Numbered from the stretch's first letter, positions 9,018 through 18,653 are shown. The stretch is DNA of 64,000 bases from PALSA-693 sp963729695 (GCA_963729695.1 CAVSOT010000007.1:992001-1056000); one strand, 5' to 3'. Notes: generated by a model not told the origin, from the letters alone. Translations and numbers: made by a program.

Positions 9018-9775
9018 CGGTTGCCTGGTCGGCGCTTTTGTCGGCGGTCCTTGTCGGCGTTTGTGGTCTCGGCCAGGTCTTCGGGCAGTTGCGGTAGACC
9101 CACGTAGTCACCGTCATTGAGTCGTTCGGCCACGAGCCCTCGAACGCCGACCTGCCGGAGGTGGTCGAAGAAGGTGCCGATTTCTTCGGCGGCGCGGTCG
9201 ACGTCGTCGGTGTACTGGTCGAGGAGGGCGAGAAGGAGTTGTTTCCGTCGCTGGCGGTAGCTGGTTTGGCGGGCTGGGCTGGGTCGGCCGGTGAGGTTCT
9301 CTATGGTCTTGTCGACTTCGGTCGGCTCGTCGATGCCGAGTTGGCGGAGGCGGTCGTAGACGGGCTGGAGCTGGGTTTCGCGTCCGAAGACGATGCCGTA
9401 GAGCTCGCTGACGATGTTGGTGGTGTGGTGGAGGGTGCGGTGGTCGCCGGGTGGGGGCAGGAAGAACCAGACCAGGGGCAGGTCGAAGGCCAGGGCGAAG
9501 GCGAGGATTTCGTGGGCGTCGAACTCTCGATGGCGGTCGCCTTCGTAGGCTCGTTCCATGGCCGAGATGCTGGCTTGGGGGAGCCGCTGGCCTAGGAGCC
9601 GTTCCAGGGCTTGGGCGGTGTCTTCTTGGGTCCAGCCCCGGAGTTCTCGGGCGGCCCGGAAGTTGTAGGCGACGATCTCGTTGAGGTCGGCCTGGCCGGC
9701 AGGTCGGGTCAGGTCGGGGGGTTTGGCGTCCGTGGGTGTCCGTTTGCGTCCGACCATGCCCGTTACGTTAGCCAT
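9014..9775 (-). CDS. XRE-family transcriptional regulator of the integrated element
   Basis: The N-terminal half holds a helix-turn-helix of the XRE/Cro type (AYNFRAARELRGWTQEDTAQAL, then LPQASISAMERAY). A longer C-terminal region follows (VWFFLPPPGDHRTL, ELYGIVFGRETQLQPVYDRL) of the kind seen in integrated elements of actinobacteria. It heads a divergent minus-strand operon with two small overlapping genes. The ATG at 9775 lies about 9 bases after an AATAAT -10-like hexamer and lacks a ribosome site, so a leaderless message is possible. Most likely it represses the element's excision and transfer genes. Confidence 0.85.
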   Translation of the reverse strand: MANVTGMVGRKRTPTDAKPPDLTRPAGQADLNEIVAYNFRAARELRGWTQEDTAQALERLLGQRLPQASISAMERAYEGDRHREFDAHEILAFALAFDLPLVWFFLPPPGDHRTLHHTTNIVSELYGIVFGRETQLQPVYDRLRQLGIDEPTEVDKTIENLTGRPSPARQTSYRQRRKQLLLALLDQYTDDVDRAAEEIGTFFDHLRQVGVRGLVAERLNDGDYVGLPQLPEDLAETTNADKDRRQKRRPGNR

Positions 9776-9797
9776 TGCGTGACGATTATTCGAGTAT

Positions 9798-9827
9798 TTC
9801 ACACAGACACTCTCGCGGTGCTATAAT
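9798..9827 (+). promoter_or_regulatory. Promoter for the rightward transfer operon
   Basis: TTCACA (9798-9803) and a perfect TATAAT (9822-9827) are 18 bp apart, just upstream of the small HTH gene. It lies in the divergent gap opposite the XRE regulator, so that repressor probably acts here. A consensus -10 is unusual in this GC-rich window. Confidence 0.65.
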
Positions 9828-9860
9828 CGCACCGTTGTGATTCCACGTCCGGGAGGTGTT

Positions 9861-10103
9861 GTGGTGAGGACTGGAGAGGCGGCGTTCCTGCGGGTGCGTG
9901 AAGCCGCGTTGGTGTTGGGGATCTCGAACTCGGCGGCCTACGAGCTGGCCAACGCCTGGCTGGCCAGCGATGGTCGCACCGGGCTGCCGGCGGTGCGCAT
10001 GGGCCGCCGCATCCTGATCCCTCGGGCGGCCATCGACCGTCTGGCCGCGGTGGGTAGCGACAAGGGCCAGTCGGTGGGGGCCGCTTCCCTGAGCTCGGTT
10101 TGA
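9861..10103 (+). CDS. Helix-turn-helix (excisionase/MerR-like) protein
   Basis: An 80-residue DNA-binding protein with the HTH_17 pattern (FLRVREAALVLGISNSAAYELANAWL) and the wing (LPAVRMGRRILIPRAAIDRLAA). I start it at GTG 9861, five bases after GGGAGG, rather than at the GTG 24 bases earlier, because the ribosome site fits only the later start. It is the first gene of the rightward operon leading to the relaxase. Proteins like this often select the integration/excision state or assist the relaxosome. Confidence 0.72.
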   Translation: MVRTGEAAFLRVREAALVLGISNSAAYELANAWLASDGRTGLPAVRMGRRILIPRAAIDRLAAVGSDKGQSVGAASLSSV

Positions 10104-10109
10104 TGCCGG

Positions 10110-10739
10110 GTGGCTGTTCCTGACGGCTTCGACGAGGCGGCGTTGCTCGTGTCGGCTGCCAGCCGCACGCTGCGCCGGCAACTGCGCGCTCTGGCCTGGA
10201 TGACGCTGGAGGAAGTGGCTTTGGCTGCCGTCCCCGAGGGCGGCCGTCTGATCGCCCGAACCTCGGCTCGTCAGGTGGCCGAACGTCTCGCCATCGAACC
10301 GGAAACCGCGGCCGGGGCTCTGCGGGTGCTCCGGAGCCGTGGTCTACTGGCTCTCGAACCCGAGCACGGGCCGGCCAGCCGCTTCGGCCTGTCCGTCTAC
10401 GTGCTCGGCTCGGTGGCCGGACTTACGGTCATTGCCCCGGGCTGTAGCTTTCCTCGGCACGGGCCCGCCGTGGTCCGGGATCCACGGCGTGGGTGGGCCA
10501 CCTTCCTCTCCCTCTCTGCAGCGCCCCACCCACCAGGCGTTCGACCTCGGCACGGCGTCGTCGTGAGGACGCCCTGCAGTGCCTCCCCGGAGGGGTGGCA
10601 AGTGTCTGTGCCGGTTTGGATTGTTGCGGTTGAGGGGTGGATGGTTGGTGGGGTGATGGAGTTGGGGCTTGTGGCGGTTGGAAGGGTGGAGGGTGAGGGG
10701 GTTGGGGGTGAGGGGGTTGGGGGTGGGGGCTGGTGTTGA
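10110..10739 (+). CDS. Winged-helix protein upstream of the relaxase; C-terminus uncertain
   Basis: The first 110 residues are convincing: TLRRQLRALAWMTLEEVALAAV followed by a winged helix-turn-helix (TSARQVAERLAIEPETAAGALRVL, then RSRGLLALEPEHGPASRFG). This is the layout of small regulators that precede MobF relaxases in actinobacterial elements. After about residue 150 the translation becomes low-complexity Gly/Val from a G-rich tract, so a frame slip around 10470-10560 or an earlier natural stop is likely. Its nominal stop overlaps the relaxase start. Confidence 0.55.
   Translation: MAVPDGFDEAALLVSAASRTLRRQLRALAWMTLEEVALAAVPEGGRLIARTSARQVAERLAIEPETAAGALRVLRSRGLLALEPEHGPASRFGLSVYVLGSVAGLTVIAPGCSFPRHGPAVVRDPRRGWATFLSLSAAPHPPGVRPRHGVVVRTPCSASPEGWQVSVPVWIVAVEGWMVGGVMELGLVAVGRVEGEGVGGEGVGGGGWC
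10690..10730 (+). repeat. G-rich short direct repeats before the relaxase gene
   Basis: A 15-bp unit (GGGGTGAGGGGGTTG) occurs twice in tandem with further G runs on each side, directly before the GTG start of the relaxase. Four or more G4-G5 runs could form a quadruplex on the top strand. The position is where an origin of transfer often lies, but I see no nic-site consensus I can name. Confidence 0.5.
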
Positions 10740-13700
10740 CGGTGACGGGGTTGTCGAATGCGGAGTATTTGATTTCGTCGGTGGCGTTGAGTGTCGACGA
10801 GTATTACGCCGGGGTGGGGGAGTCGCCGGGGGTGTGGGGGGGCCGGTGGGCGGAGGGTTTGGGGTTGTCGGGGGTGGTGGAGGCCGACGAGTTGCGGGCC
10901 TTGGTCGACGGGAAGCATCCGTTCTCTGGCGTGGACTTGCTGGCGGGGTGTCGGTCTCGTTCGGTGTTGGCGTTCGATCTCACGTTCTCGGCGCCGAAGA
11001 GCGTGTCGCTGTTGTGGGCGTTGGGTTCGGAGCCGGCGGCGGCTGCGGTGGCGGCCGCTCACCGGGAGGCGGTGGGGGTGGCGTTGGGGTTTCTGGAGGA
11101 GCGGGCTGCGGTGGCTCGGGTGCAGTCGCAGGGGGTGCGCCGGCGGGTGACGACGGAGGGTTGGGTGGTGGCGGGTTTCGGGCATCGCACCAGCCGGGAG
11201 GGCGACCCTCAGTTGCACACGCACTGTCTGGTGCCGAATGTGGTGCAGCGGGCGGAGGACGGCCGCAGTGTGGCCTTCGATGCGGGTCCGTTGTTCGAGT
11301 GGGCCCGGGCGGCCGGGTCGGTCTACCAGAACCATCTGCAGCGCACCCTGGTGCGGGAGTTGGGGGTGGTGTGGGGGCCGGACCGGTACAACACCCGGGA
11401 GATGGAGGGCGTCACCCGGGCTCAGCTGCGGGCGTTCTCAAAGCGCAGCGCCCAGATCGAGGCCGAGCTCGAGGCCAAGGGGGCCATGTACGAGTCGGCG
11501 GCATTGCGGATGCGGGCCGATGATGAGGCGTCGTTGGCGACTAGGACGGCGAAGGACCATTCGCTGACCCCGTCGTTGCTGGCCGGGCGGTGGCAGACGC
11601 GAAGCGGAGCAAGTTGGGCTAGCCGCCGGCTCCGATCTGGACCGGGCGGTGTGTCAGGCCGATTCGCGGTTGGAGCCGCCTGGCTGGGACGAGATAACCA
11701 CCACCTTGGTCGATTCGGAGGTGGGGTTGTGCTCCCGATCGGCTCGCTTCTCCGAGGCAAATGTGGTCGAGCACATCTGCGCCGTCTCGGCCGGCCGCCT
11801 CACCGTCGGGGAGATCACTGCCCTGGCCAACCGGTTCGTCGACTCGGATCTGGCGGTGCGTCTGACCCCCGACACTGAAACGGCCCGGCGCCGGCCACCT
11901 CAGTGGTCGACCGCTGCGCACCGGGCCCTGGAGGACCGCACGGTGGCCCTGATGGACACCCTGGCCGCCCGCCCCACTCCTTCTATTACCGGAGCCGCAG
12001 CGGAGGCTGCGCTGGGCGGCGCGCCGGCCCTGGGGGAGGATCAGGTGGCCGCCGTACGGACGCTGGCCGGCGAGGGCGCCAGCCTGCGGACCGTGCTTTC
12101 CCCAGCTGGTTATGGGAAGACGACGATGCTGAATGCCGCCGCCCAAGCGGCCGCGGCCGACGGCCGAACGGTAGTGGGAGTGGCCACCACGGCCAAGGCG
12201 GTGGCCGAGCTGGCCGGCGCCGGCCTGGACGCCAAGACGATCGCCAGACTGCGGATCGACCTGACCGACGGCCCGCTGGCCTCCGGGACGGTGGTGGTGT
12301 TGGACGAGATCTCCCAGACTCCCACCGCCGAGGTCGAGGCCGTCCTGGCCGCGGTGGACGCCTGCCCGGGTGGGTCGATATGGGTGCTGGGCGACCCCCG
12401 GCAATCCCAGCCGGTCGGGGCCGGCGGCGCCGCCGACCACATCGAACAGCTCGCCGCAGCCGGTCTGATCCCGTCGGCCCGGCTGACGGTCAACCGCCGC
12501 CAAGTGGACGCCGCCGACCGCGAAGCCCTCGATCTGCTCCGCCGCGGCGACTGCACTTCATCCCAGCAGTTGCGGGCCGATCAGGGATGGGAGCACGAGC
12601 ACGCCGGGCCGGCCCAGACCCGGCAGGCCATGGCCCAGGCGGTCAGCGACGACATCGCTGAGTACGGGGCCGAACAAGTGGCGGCGCTGGTTGTGTCTCA
12701 CACCGACGCCGAGGATCTCGCCGACCGAATCCGGGCCCGCCTGGCCGAAAGCGGCAAGCTCGCTGGCCCGGCGATGACCGGCCCCGGCTGGACCAGCGAC
12801 CGGGAGTACCGGGCGGGGGACCGGGTGCTGCTGCACGCCCGCTTCGGTCCCTCTGGGAGCAGGCTGGTCAACGGCACCACCGCCACGGTCACGCGGGTCG
12901 AAGCCGAGGGTCTCACCCTCCGCCTCGACCGCAGCGGGGAGACGGCGGCCCTGCCGGCATCCTTCGTGGCCGGCACCCGCAAGGACGGCTCCCCGAACCT
13001 GTCACACGCGTGGGCCCGCACCGTCGACGGGGCGCAGGGCGGCACCTGGGAGGCCTGCCACCTTCTCGGCAGCAGCGCCTTGGACGCCTACCGGGGCTAC
13101 ACCGGCCAGTCCCGCTCCCGCCAGCCCACCCACACCTGGAACACCATCATGATCACCGCCGTCGACCACGGCGGGATCCTCGCCGACCGGCGGGACCCCG
13201 CCGAGGAGGTAGCCGACGCCCTCGCCCGGCGGCCCGACCCCACCTTGGCGGCACGAAGCGATCCGAGGACCCTCGACCGCCAGCTTCGCGACCGCATCGC
13301 CGAACACGAGCGGGTGCTTGCCGGCCGGCCTCCCGACCGCCAAGCGGACATCGCCACAGCCACAGACCAGCTGCGGCGGGCCGAAGCGTGGCTGGCAAAC
13401 ATGGACGCCATCGCCGCCGAGAGCACCCGACGGCTGCATGACCTCGGCACCTTGGCCGGGTTGAGCCGACACGGCCGCGCCGAGCGGCAGAGCCGGCAGG
13501 ACAAACTGGCCGCCGAGACCGAACGCGCCGACGCTGCTCTCGACAGGCAGGATCAACTCGCCGCCCACGTCGAGGCGATCCGGCGGGAACAGGACGCGTT
13601 CGAGCAGTTCGAGATCACCGAAAGCTGGCGCTACGCCGAGCTGCCCCGCCTGCGCCACCGGCTCGATCAGCACTGGGCTGCAGTGGTAGCCGCATGCGTG

Positions 13701-14573
13701 CGAGCCGACGAACCCCTCGCCTATGGCATCGACAAGCTCCGCCACGCCCGCACCACCGTCGTGGCCGACCTGCAAAACCTCGATGCCGGTATGCCCGTGG
13801 ATCGAAGCAAGGATTTCAACCAGGCCCTGGGTCAGCTGCCCACCGTCATCCAAGCGAAACACGATGCCGAGCAGTCGCTCGCAGATGCCCACTCCAGGCT
13901 CGAAGAGGTCGGCCGACGCCGCTGGGGACGTCAAGACCGAGAAGCGATCGCCAGGGCAAACGCCCAGGTGGCCGTCGCCGAGAAACGACTGGAGCAGGCG
14001 CTCGGCGTCGAGCGCGACCTCCGAGACCGTCTCGCTTTCCTCTCCCACCATCAGGAGAATCGTGGCCAGGCGATCGTCGACGAGCGCGCCGCGGCGAAAA
14101 GAGCTCGAGACCACTCTCGCCCAGGTCGACACCGCGCTCGAGCATCACCCGTCCTGAGCGGGCCCGCGCCCTCGCGCGAGGATCCGCCACCCTATCTGCT
14201 CAGCCTGCTCGGCCCGACGCCAAGCTCACCCGCCGGGCAGGCCGTGTGGTGCCACCACGCCCTGCGAATCGAAGCGTTCGTCGACCGCAACGACGCAACC
14301 AGCGCGCCGTCGACAGGGCGGAGCCAAGAGGCCGAGCGGGCGCGCCAAGAGATCGTTATCGCCGACCGGCTACTCGAAACCCGCGATCGTGCAGTCGACC
14401 CAGTCGAATGGGCCAACCTTGCCGGCCAAGCTGCCATCCTCCGCAAAGCGGCGCACCGGCAGCTTGCGGCGCAGAGAGCTCACGACTCCAGGATGTCACC
14501 ATTCCCGCAGGCACGGTGGAGTCCCGAGATCGATAACTCTGCCGAACGCCGGGGTCCCGAGCTCAGCCTGTAG
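10733..14573 (+). CDS. MobF-family relaxase/helicase (TraA/TrwC-like), one frameshift
   Basis: This protein of about 1280 residues would nick the element at its origin of transfer and unwind the strand for mobilization. The N-terminal TrwC relaxase domain has a paired tyrosine (SVDEYYAGVGESPGVWGG, Tyr24/25), FDLTFSAPKSVSLLW, and the metal-binding histidines in FGHRTSREGDPQLHTH. A RecD-like helicase follows with Walker A (SPAGYGKTT), Walker B (VVVLDEIS), GDPRQSQPVG and the C-terminal SLSHAW-type motif (NLSHAWARTVDGAQG). The rest is a long charged, coiled tail. One extra base near 11601 (ACGCGAAGCG) breaks the frame between relaxase and helicase; a minor slip may exist near 14100. No type IV secretion genes accompany it here. 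Confidence 0.9.
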
Positions 14574-14732
14574 CCGGGAACCCCTACTGCAAACATGAAC
14601 CGGTCGCGGGTCTATCGGCGTCAACGAGGAACTACTCCACCGATCAGATTTGGCCTCTTAAGCGCCCACGCTCACCGACTTCGACCCGAGGTCAGCCGTG
14701 GCTGCCTAATCGACCATCCGCGCATTTACCGC

Positions 14733-14990
14733 AGCCGATCTTCGAGGACGCGCTGGATGGGCGCGAGGCGGGAGCCCACGTGGCGGGTCGTTGGTATTCG
14801 GTATCCGCGACGTGCTGGCCCAGTCGGCCTTGCCCTCGAGGATGGCAAGGTGGGTCATGAAGTGGTCGGAGGCGGCTCCGCGTCAGCGGCATTCGTCGCC
14901 TGGGGTCACGACGAGGTCGCCTGAGCGGAGCGGAACGATGGGTTCGCCGCGGGACTGGCCGAGTCCCTCGCTCTCGGTGATGTAGAGCGT
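14733..14990 (-). pseudogene. Cupin-domain protein remnant (copy 1 of a dispersed repeat)
   Basis: Read on the minus strand, pieces of a cupin remain: IVPLRSGDLVVTPGDECR, then FMTHLAI and EGKADW in shifted frames. These match the usual GDLVxxPxGExHWHxAxPxxxMTHLAI pattern of small cupins. The 250-bp block recurs at about 29878-30135 in better condition. It is not functional as it stands: it lacks its start and is broken by shifts. It lies just outside the transfer genes and may mark the right part of the element or an older insertion. Confidence 0.6.
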
Positions 14991-14993
14991 TGA

Positions 14994-15269
14994 CAACACC
15001 ACCAGGCACACCAAAAAGGCACCGCGGTGGAGCTCACCGCCAAGGAGTTCGAAGTGCTCTCCTACCTGGCTCGTCACGCCGGGCGCACCTGCACCCACCA
15101 GATGATCCTTTTGGCCGTCTGGGGCGACGGTTACAGCGGCGAAGCTCGATACGTGTACGCCCATGTGCACCGCCTACGACAGAAGCTCAACGACCTCTCC
15201 GGCGCCCTCATCCGAACCGCTCCCGGCGTCGGCTACAACCTGACCGTCGATCCCGATCTCGCCCCATAA
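14994..15269 (+). pseudogene. Truncated OmpR/PhoB-type response regulator (DNA-binding domain only)
   Basis: The C-terminal winged-helix domain is intact: VELTAKEFEVLSYLARHAGRT, then MILLAVWGDGYSGEARYVYAHV, HRLRQKL and IRTAPGVGYNL before the stop. An in-frame stop at 14991 cuts off what should be the receiver domain, and the preceding DNA belongs to the cupin remnant. So the gene was truncated at about 14990. A GTG at 15027 could still express the bare DNA-binding domain. Confidence 0.7.
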
Positions 15270-15624
15270 CAACCGCTGCATCTCACGTTGGTCAAGCAGA
15301 CGACGCGTGACCATCACGAAAACCGACGCCGAGCACGCGCTCGCCACATCCCACCAGATGGTCGACGATCGGCCAGCCGCGATTACGGCGTCGCCGGAAA
15401 ATCGACTCGGTCCAACCTTTCTGGCGGTCCTGGGATATAGAGGAAGACGCGGGTGTCACTCCCCAGCGCCGAACGCTACATCGCGTCGCAGACTGGCGAG
15501 CCGAACAGCTCGCGTTAGATCAGGCGCAAAACCTGTTCTCATGCCTACAAAGCGGCGACCGGGTTGAGCGACGCCGTCGGTCGCGGGATCTCGGTCACCG
15601 GTTTGGGCTGGGTGCCGGTACTCC
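15270..15624. other. Intergenic stretch with no recognisable gene
   Basis: I find no credible coding frame, RNA gene or strong hairpin here. It separates the response-regulator fragment from the convergent end of the interrupted sensor gene. Confidence 0.5.
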
Positions 15625-15875
15625 TCAGTTGGTGGTCGGAGTGGAGAGCCGACCGTTGTGATGCTGGGCGGCCTGGCTCTTGAGGGCGGCGCCGGCTAGG
15701 TCTGACAGGGCGATGGCTGCCAACCTGCGGTCCTGGGAGAGCGGAACGCCAGGGGCAGGGCCGCGCAGGATGTAGGCGCCAAGCCAGCGGCCCTGGGATT
15801 CGACAGGCAGCGCGACGTCGCGGTCCGGGAGGCCGAGCGTGCTGACTGAGGTTGCCCAGAAATTGTGGACACGGT

Positions 15876-16751
15876 TTATGCGGCTTGTGGCTTGCTGCGG
15901 GCTAAGGCTAGTTCGTATTGGATCGGGCTTTGGTTGCCGGCCTTGGTGCATCGCCGTCGGTGGTTGTAGAAGTTGATGTAGAGGGCGACACCGGCCCGGA
16001 GTTCGTCGAGGTCGGTGAAGGTGTGCCGGTAGAAGTATTCGTGTTTGAAGATCGACCAGAAGCTTTCGGCGCTGGCGTGGTCGTAGCAGCTACCGGTCGC
16101 TCCCATGGATCGGACCAGATCGACTCGGTCACAGACTGCCACGACCTTTCGATCGCTGAACTGACTGCCCCTGTCGGTGTGAAACACCGTGCCGGCCACC
16201 TGCCCGAAACGGGCCGAGACCGCTTGGTCGAGGGCATCGAGAACGATTTCGGTACGCATGTGATCAGCCATGGCGTATCCCAGCACCCGCGACGATCCCT
16301 CGTCTCGGATGGCACACATGAACGCCTCGCCGTCGCCGACGGGCAGGTAGGTGATGTCCGAGGTCCACAGCTCGTCCACCCCCTTGGGATGGAACTCCCG
16401 CTGGACCAGGTCCGGCGGGTAGCTGGCGTCGGGGTCGACGGTGGTGGTGGTCACCTTGAACAGTCTCGGGCTGACTCCGACAATGCCCAGATCGGCCATC
16501 CGCCCAGCGACGGTGTTGCGGCTCACTCGCTCGCCGGCCTGGTGCAGGTCGGTGGTGATCCGCGGCGAGCCGTAGGTCCCCTTCGACGCCTGGTGGAAGC
16601 CGATGATCTTGGCGTCCAGATCGGCCCGGCGGACCTCGCTGGGCAAAAGATCACGGTCCTGGGCCGCTCGCCAGCGGTAATAGCCCGAAGCCGACACCTC
16701 GAGCAGGCGGGCCATCCGGGTGATCTCAAAGGTCGCGCACTCCGCCGCCAT
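15876..16751 (-). CDS. IS3-family transposase OrfB (DDE integrase domain)
   Basis: This is the catalytic subunit. The N-terminal HTH_21-like part (RMARLLEVSASGYYRW, GSPRITTDLHQAGERVSRN) is followed by an rve core. The core has the acidic triad in DELWTSDITYLPV, VFHTDRGSQFSD and SAESFWSIFKHEY. It starts at ATG 16751, which overlaps the OrfA stop as TGATG, so coupling or -1 frameshifting joins the two. The long plus-strand frame through this gene is a shadow. Confidence 0.92.
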   Translation of the reverse strand: MAAECATFEITRMARLLEVSASGYYRWRAAQDRDLLPSEVRRADLDAKIIGFHQASKGTYGSPRITTDLHQAGERVSRNTVAGRMADLGIVGVSPRLFKVTTTTVDPDASYPPDLVQREFHPKGVDELWTSDITYLPVGDGEAFMCAIRDEGSSRVLGYAMADHMRTEIVLDALDQAVSARFGQVAGTVFHTDRGSQFSDRKVVAVCDRVDLVRSMGATGSCYDHASAESFWSIFKHEYFYRHTFTDLDELRAGVALYINFYNHRRRCTKAGNQSPIQYELALARSKPQAA

Positions 16752-17071
16752 CAACGCAAATCTCTCGGCTTTGGTGGACTCGAAGCGAAGTACGCGGCAG
16801 CTTTTCCCAAGAAGGCCAGGTCCTTGTCCTGCTCAGCCACCTGGCGGCGCAACCTCAACAACTCCGTACGCTCCGCCGCGCTCAACGGCTCATCCGAACT
16901 GCCCGCCACCGCCTCCAACCGGCGTCGCTCATCGCGTACCCACCGGGCCAACGAGCTATCCACCACCGACAGCTCAGCCGCCACCTCCGCAACCGACCGG
17001 CCCGTATCGATCACACGATGCGCAGCCTCAGTCTTGAACTCCAACGTGAACTTCCGCCTCATAGTTCCCAT
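16751..17071 (-). CDS. IS3-family transposase OrfA (helix-turn-helix, leucine zipper)
   Basis: A 106-residue DNA-binding subunit: MRRKFTLEFKTEAAHRVI is the classic HTH_Tnp_1 start. It is followed by RSVAEVAAELSVVDSSLARW and a coiled segment (ERTELLRLRRQVAEQDKDLAFLGKA) that mediates pairing with OrfB. Its stop overlaps the OrfB start. Confidence 0.92.
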   Translation of the reverse strand: MGTMRRKFTLEFKTEAAHRVIDTGRSVAEVAAELSVVDSSLARWVRDERRRLEAVAGSSDEPLSAAERTELLRLRRQVAEQDKDLAFLGKAAAYFASSPPKPRDLR

Positions 17072-17712
17072 GATCAGACATCCTCCCAGCCGACCCCAAG
17101 GTCAGCCTCTCAGGTGTCCACAAAAACTGGGGAACCTCAGACGGTCCAGTCCAGCTGGCCGTATTGCAGCTCGCCGCCCCGGTCTAGCAGGGGAAGTTTG
17201 CTGTGGTCGACGAACTCGTCGAATCGGCAGTCGACCAGGAAGAGCAACTCTTTCACCTGTTCTGCCACCAGTGCTACTACCTGTGCGGCTGCGGTTCCGT
17301 TGGCCAGCATCTCGGCGATGACGTAAAGGCTGAGCACCTCGTCGTGGGCTGTTCTGCTATCCGTCCGAGCCTGACGGCGCCGGACGGCGATCTCGCCAAT
17401 GAGGACCCCCACCATCGCCAACAGCACCGTTGTCTGGATGTCGGCGCTGCGCTGGATGGAGAACCTCTCGTAGGGCCGGGTGAGACCAGAAGTCGAACCA
17501 CACCCCGGCAGAGACGCCGGCGACCAAGGCCGCCATTCTCCACCCGGGCAGGACCACCAGAGCGACCGCTACAACCATGGCCAAGGCCAGATCGGTGTTG
17601 GGGACGTGGCCACGCAGCGGCACCATGAGCGCGGCAGCGGCCAGCGGTCCAAGCAGTGCCAGCCACAAGGGATAGCTACGGTTCGCAACGGGAAGACTGG
17701 CTCTGCCGTTCA

Positions 17713-18155
17713 TGAGACACCTCCCGATCGGAATTCGAGCAACTGTCGCCGACCAGCCTTCCCAGCATGCCACCGCGAGACTATCAGTGCCTGCCACTCT
17801 GGTCTGCCGTTTCAGCGGTAGTCCCCTCCCCGATCGGCCACACGCTTGATTATCTCTCCCTCGATCTTGGTCGGGCCGAGAGGAGCCAACCCCATCCAGC
17901 AGCCTCAGAGGGCCCCGTGGTGTCAGGAGCGACAGCACAGCGGGCAGTGGCTGACGGTTCCACGGGATACGCGGAGGTCTGGGAGGGCGGGTGCCGTCGA
18001 TAAACTAGCGTTGTTGTGGTCGCGGCCAGGGGGATCAGGCGCTTGGCATCGTGACCGTGCTGAGCCATGGTGTCGGGCTGTCAATGACGCCACGCTCCGT
18101 AAGATCGACCCGATGGGGGTCACGAACCAGTCAAGCGCCAGTCGAGGAGGGCCAA
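17713..18155. other. Intergenic stretch between the interrupted sensor and the ABM gene
   Basis: The region must hold the start signals of the sensor (leftward) and of the ABM gene (rightward). I see no convincing gene or hairpin in it. Confidence 0.45.
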
Positions 18156-18452
18156 TTGTCGATAACACTCGGATTGCTAGTCACACTTGAGGCGAAGCCA
18201 GGCAAGGGACCCGAACTCGGCGCGTTCCTTGAGAAAGGCCGTGCGATCGCGGCAGCCGAGTCCGGCACCGTAACCTGGTATGCGTTCAGGATCAGCGAAA
18301 CTACCTACGGGATCTTCGACACCTTTGACACGGTCGAAGGACGTCAGGCCCACCTCGACGGCGAGATACCGCAAGCTTTAGCCCGGGTCGGCTCCGAACT
18401 CCTGGCTGGTGACCCGGACATCCGTTTGGTGGATGTCTTGGCGGTCAAATAG
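18156..18452 (+). CDS. Antibiotic biosynthesis monooxygenase (ABM)-domain protein
   Basis: A 98-residue single-domain ferredoxin-like protein of the ABM/EthD type: LGLLVTLEAKPGKGPELGAFL, TVTWYAFRISETTYGIFDTF, then ARVGSELLAGDPDIRLVDVLAVK. Relatives act as small monooxygenases or ring cyclases, and many are of unknown role. The TTG at 18156 is chosen because GAGGAGG lies five bases before it and the domain begins at once. The dehalogenase follows, so it may belong to a detoxification group. Confidence 0.8.
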   Translation: MSITLGLLVTLEAKPGKGPELGAFLEKGRAIAAAESGTVTWYAFRISETTYGIFDTFDTVEGRQAHLDGEIPQALARVGSELLAGDPDIRLVDVLAVK

Positions 18453-18653
18453 CCACCGAATCACGCTCGGCGGACGGCGTTGCGTTTGTTAACGGATGAC
18501 TGTGGAGCTCCGGTCTCGGCCGGTCCGGCCCAGGACCGTCCGTTCTCGGTGGCGTTGTCAGCGCCATTCACCATCGAACGCCACCCCGGAGGCGTTTGCA
18601 CCGGCCGTCGGCAACGCCCATGCCTCGACCAAGACGAATTGAAGAGGAGCCAA

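Larger units (their letters stand above)
15847..17139 (-). mobile_element. IS3-family insertion sequence, 1293 bp, copy 1
   Basis: The element runs from TGAGGTTGCCCAG to CTGGGGAACCTCA. Its terminal inverted repeats match at 22 of 26 positions and continue into TTGTGGACAC. The flanking bases are GAC on both sides, a 3-bp target duplication. Two overlapping minus-strand genes encode the transposase. A copy of the same length is at 60350-61642, with identical OrfA and OrfB proteins, so transposition is recent. Confidence 0.95.
15625..17712 (-). pseudogene. DUF4118/GAF membrane sensor gene, split by an IS3-family element
   Basis: The 5' part (17712 down to 17140) encodes four membrane segments of the KdpD-like DUF4118 type: LWLALLGPLAAAALMVPL, DLALAMVVAVALVVLPG, MAALVAGVSAGVWFDFW and TTVLLAMVGVLIGEIAV. 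A GAF-like start follows (LYVIAEMLANGTAAAQVVAL). The 3' part (15846 down to 15625) continues with GLPDRDVALPVESQGRWLGA and LAAIALSDLAGAAL. The two join when the 1293-bp element and one GAC duplicate are removed. There is also a one-base slip near 17470. No kinase domain is seen. It faces the truncated response regulator, suggesting a dead signalling locus. Confidence 0.75.

Noticed and set aside
11619..12503. Minus-strand frames opposite the relaxase-helicase
   Set aside because: They are shadows of the helicase domain, whose Walker motifs fix the coding strand.
14595..14924. Plus-strand frame after the relaxase
   Set aside because: It runs antisense to the cupin remnant and has no domain.
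15918..17321. Long open frame on the plus strand across the first IS3 copy
   Set aside because: It lies antisense to the transposase genes, repeats in the second copy, and its residues show no domain; the minus strand carries a clear DDE transposase.
14600..18000. Second copy of the tRNA-Leu 3' end as the other attachment site
   Set aside because: I scanned for the T-arm and acceptor sequence by eye and did not find it, so no right border is claimed.
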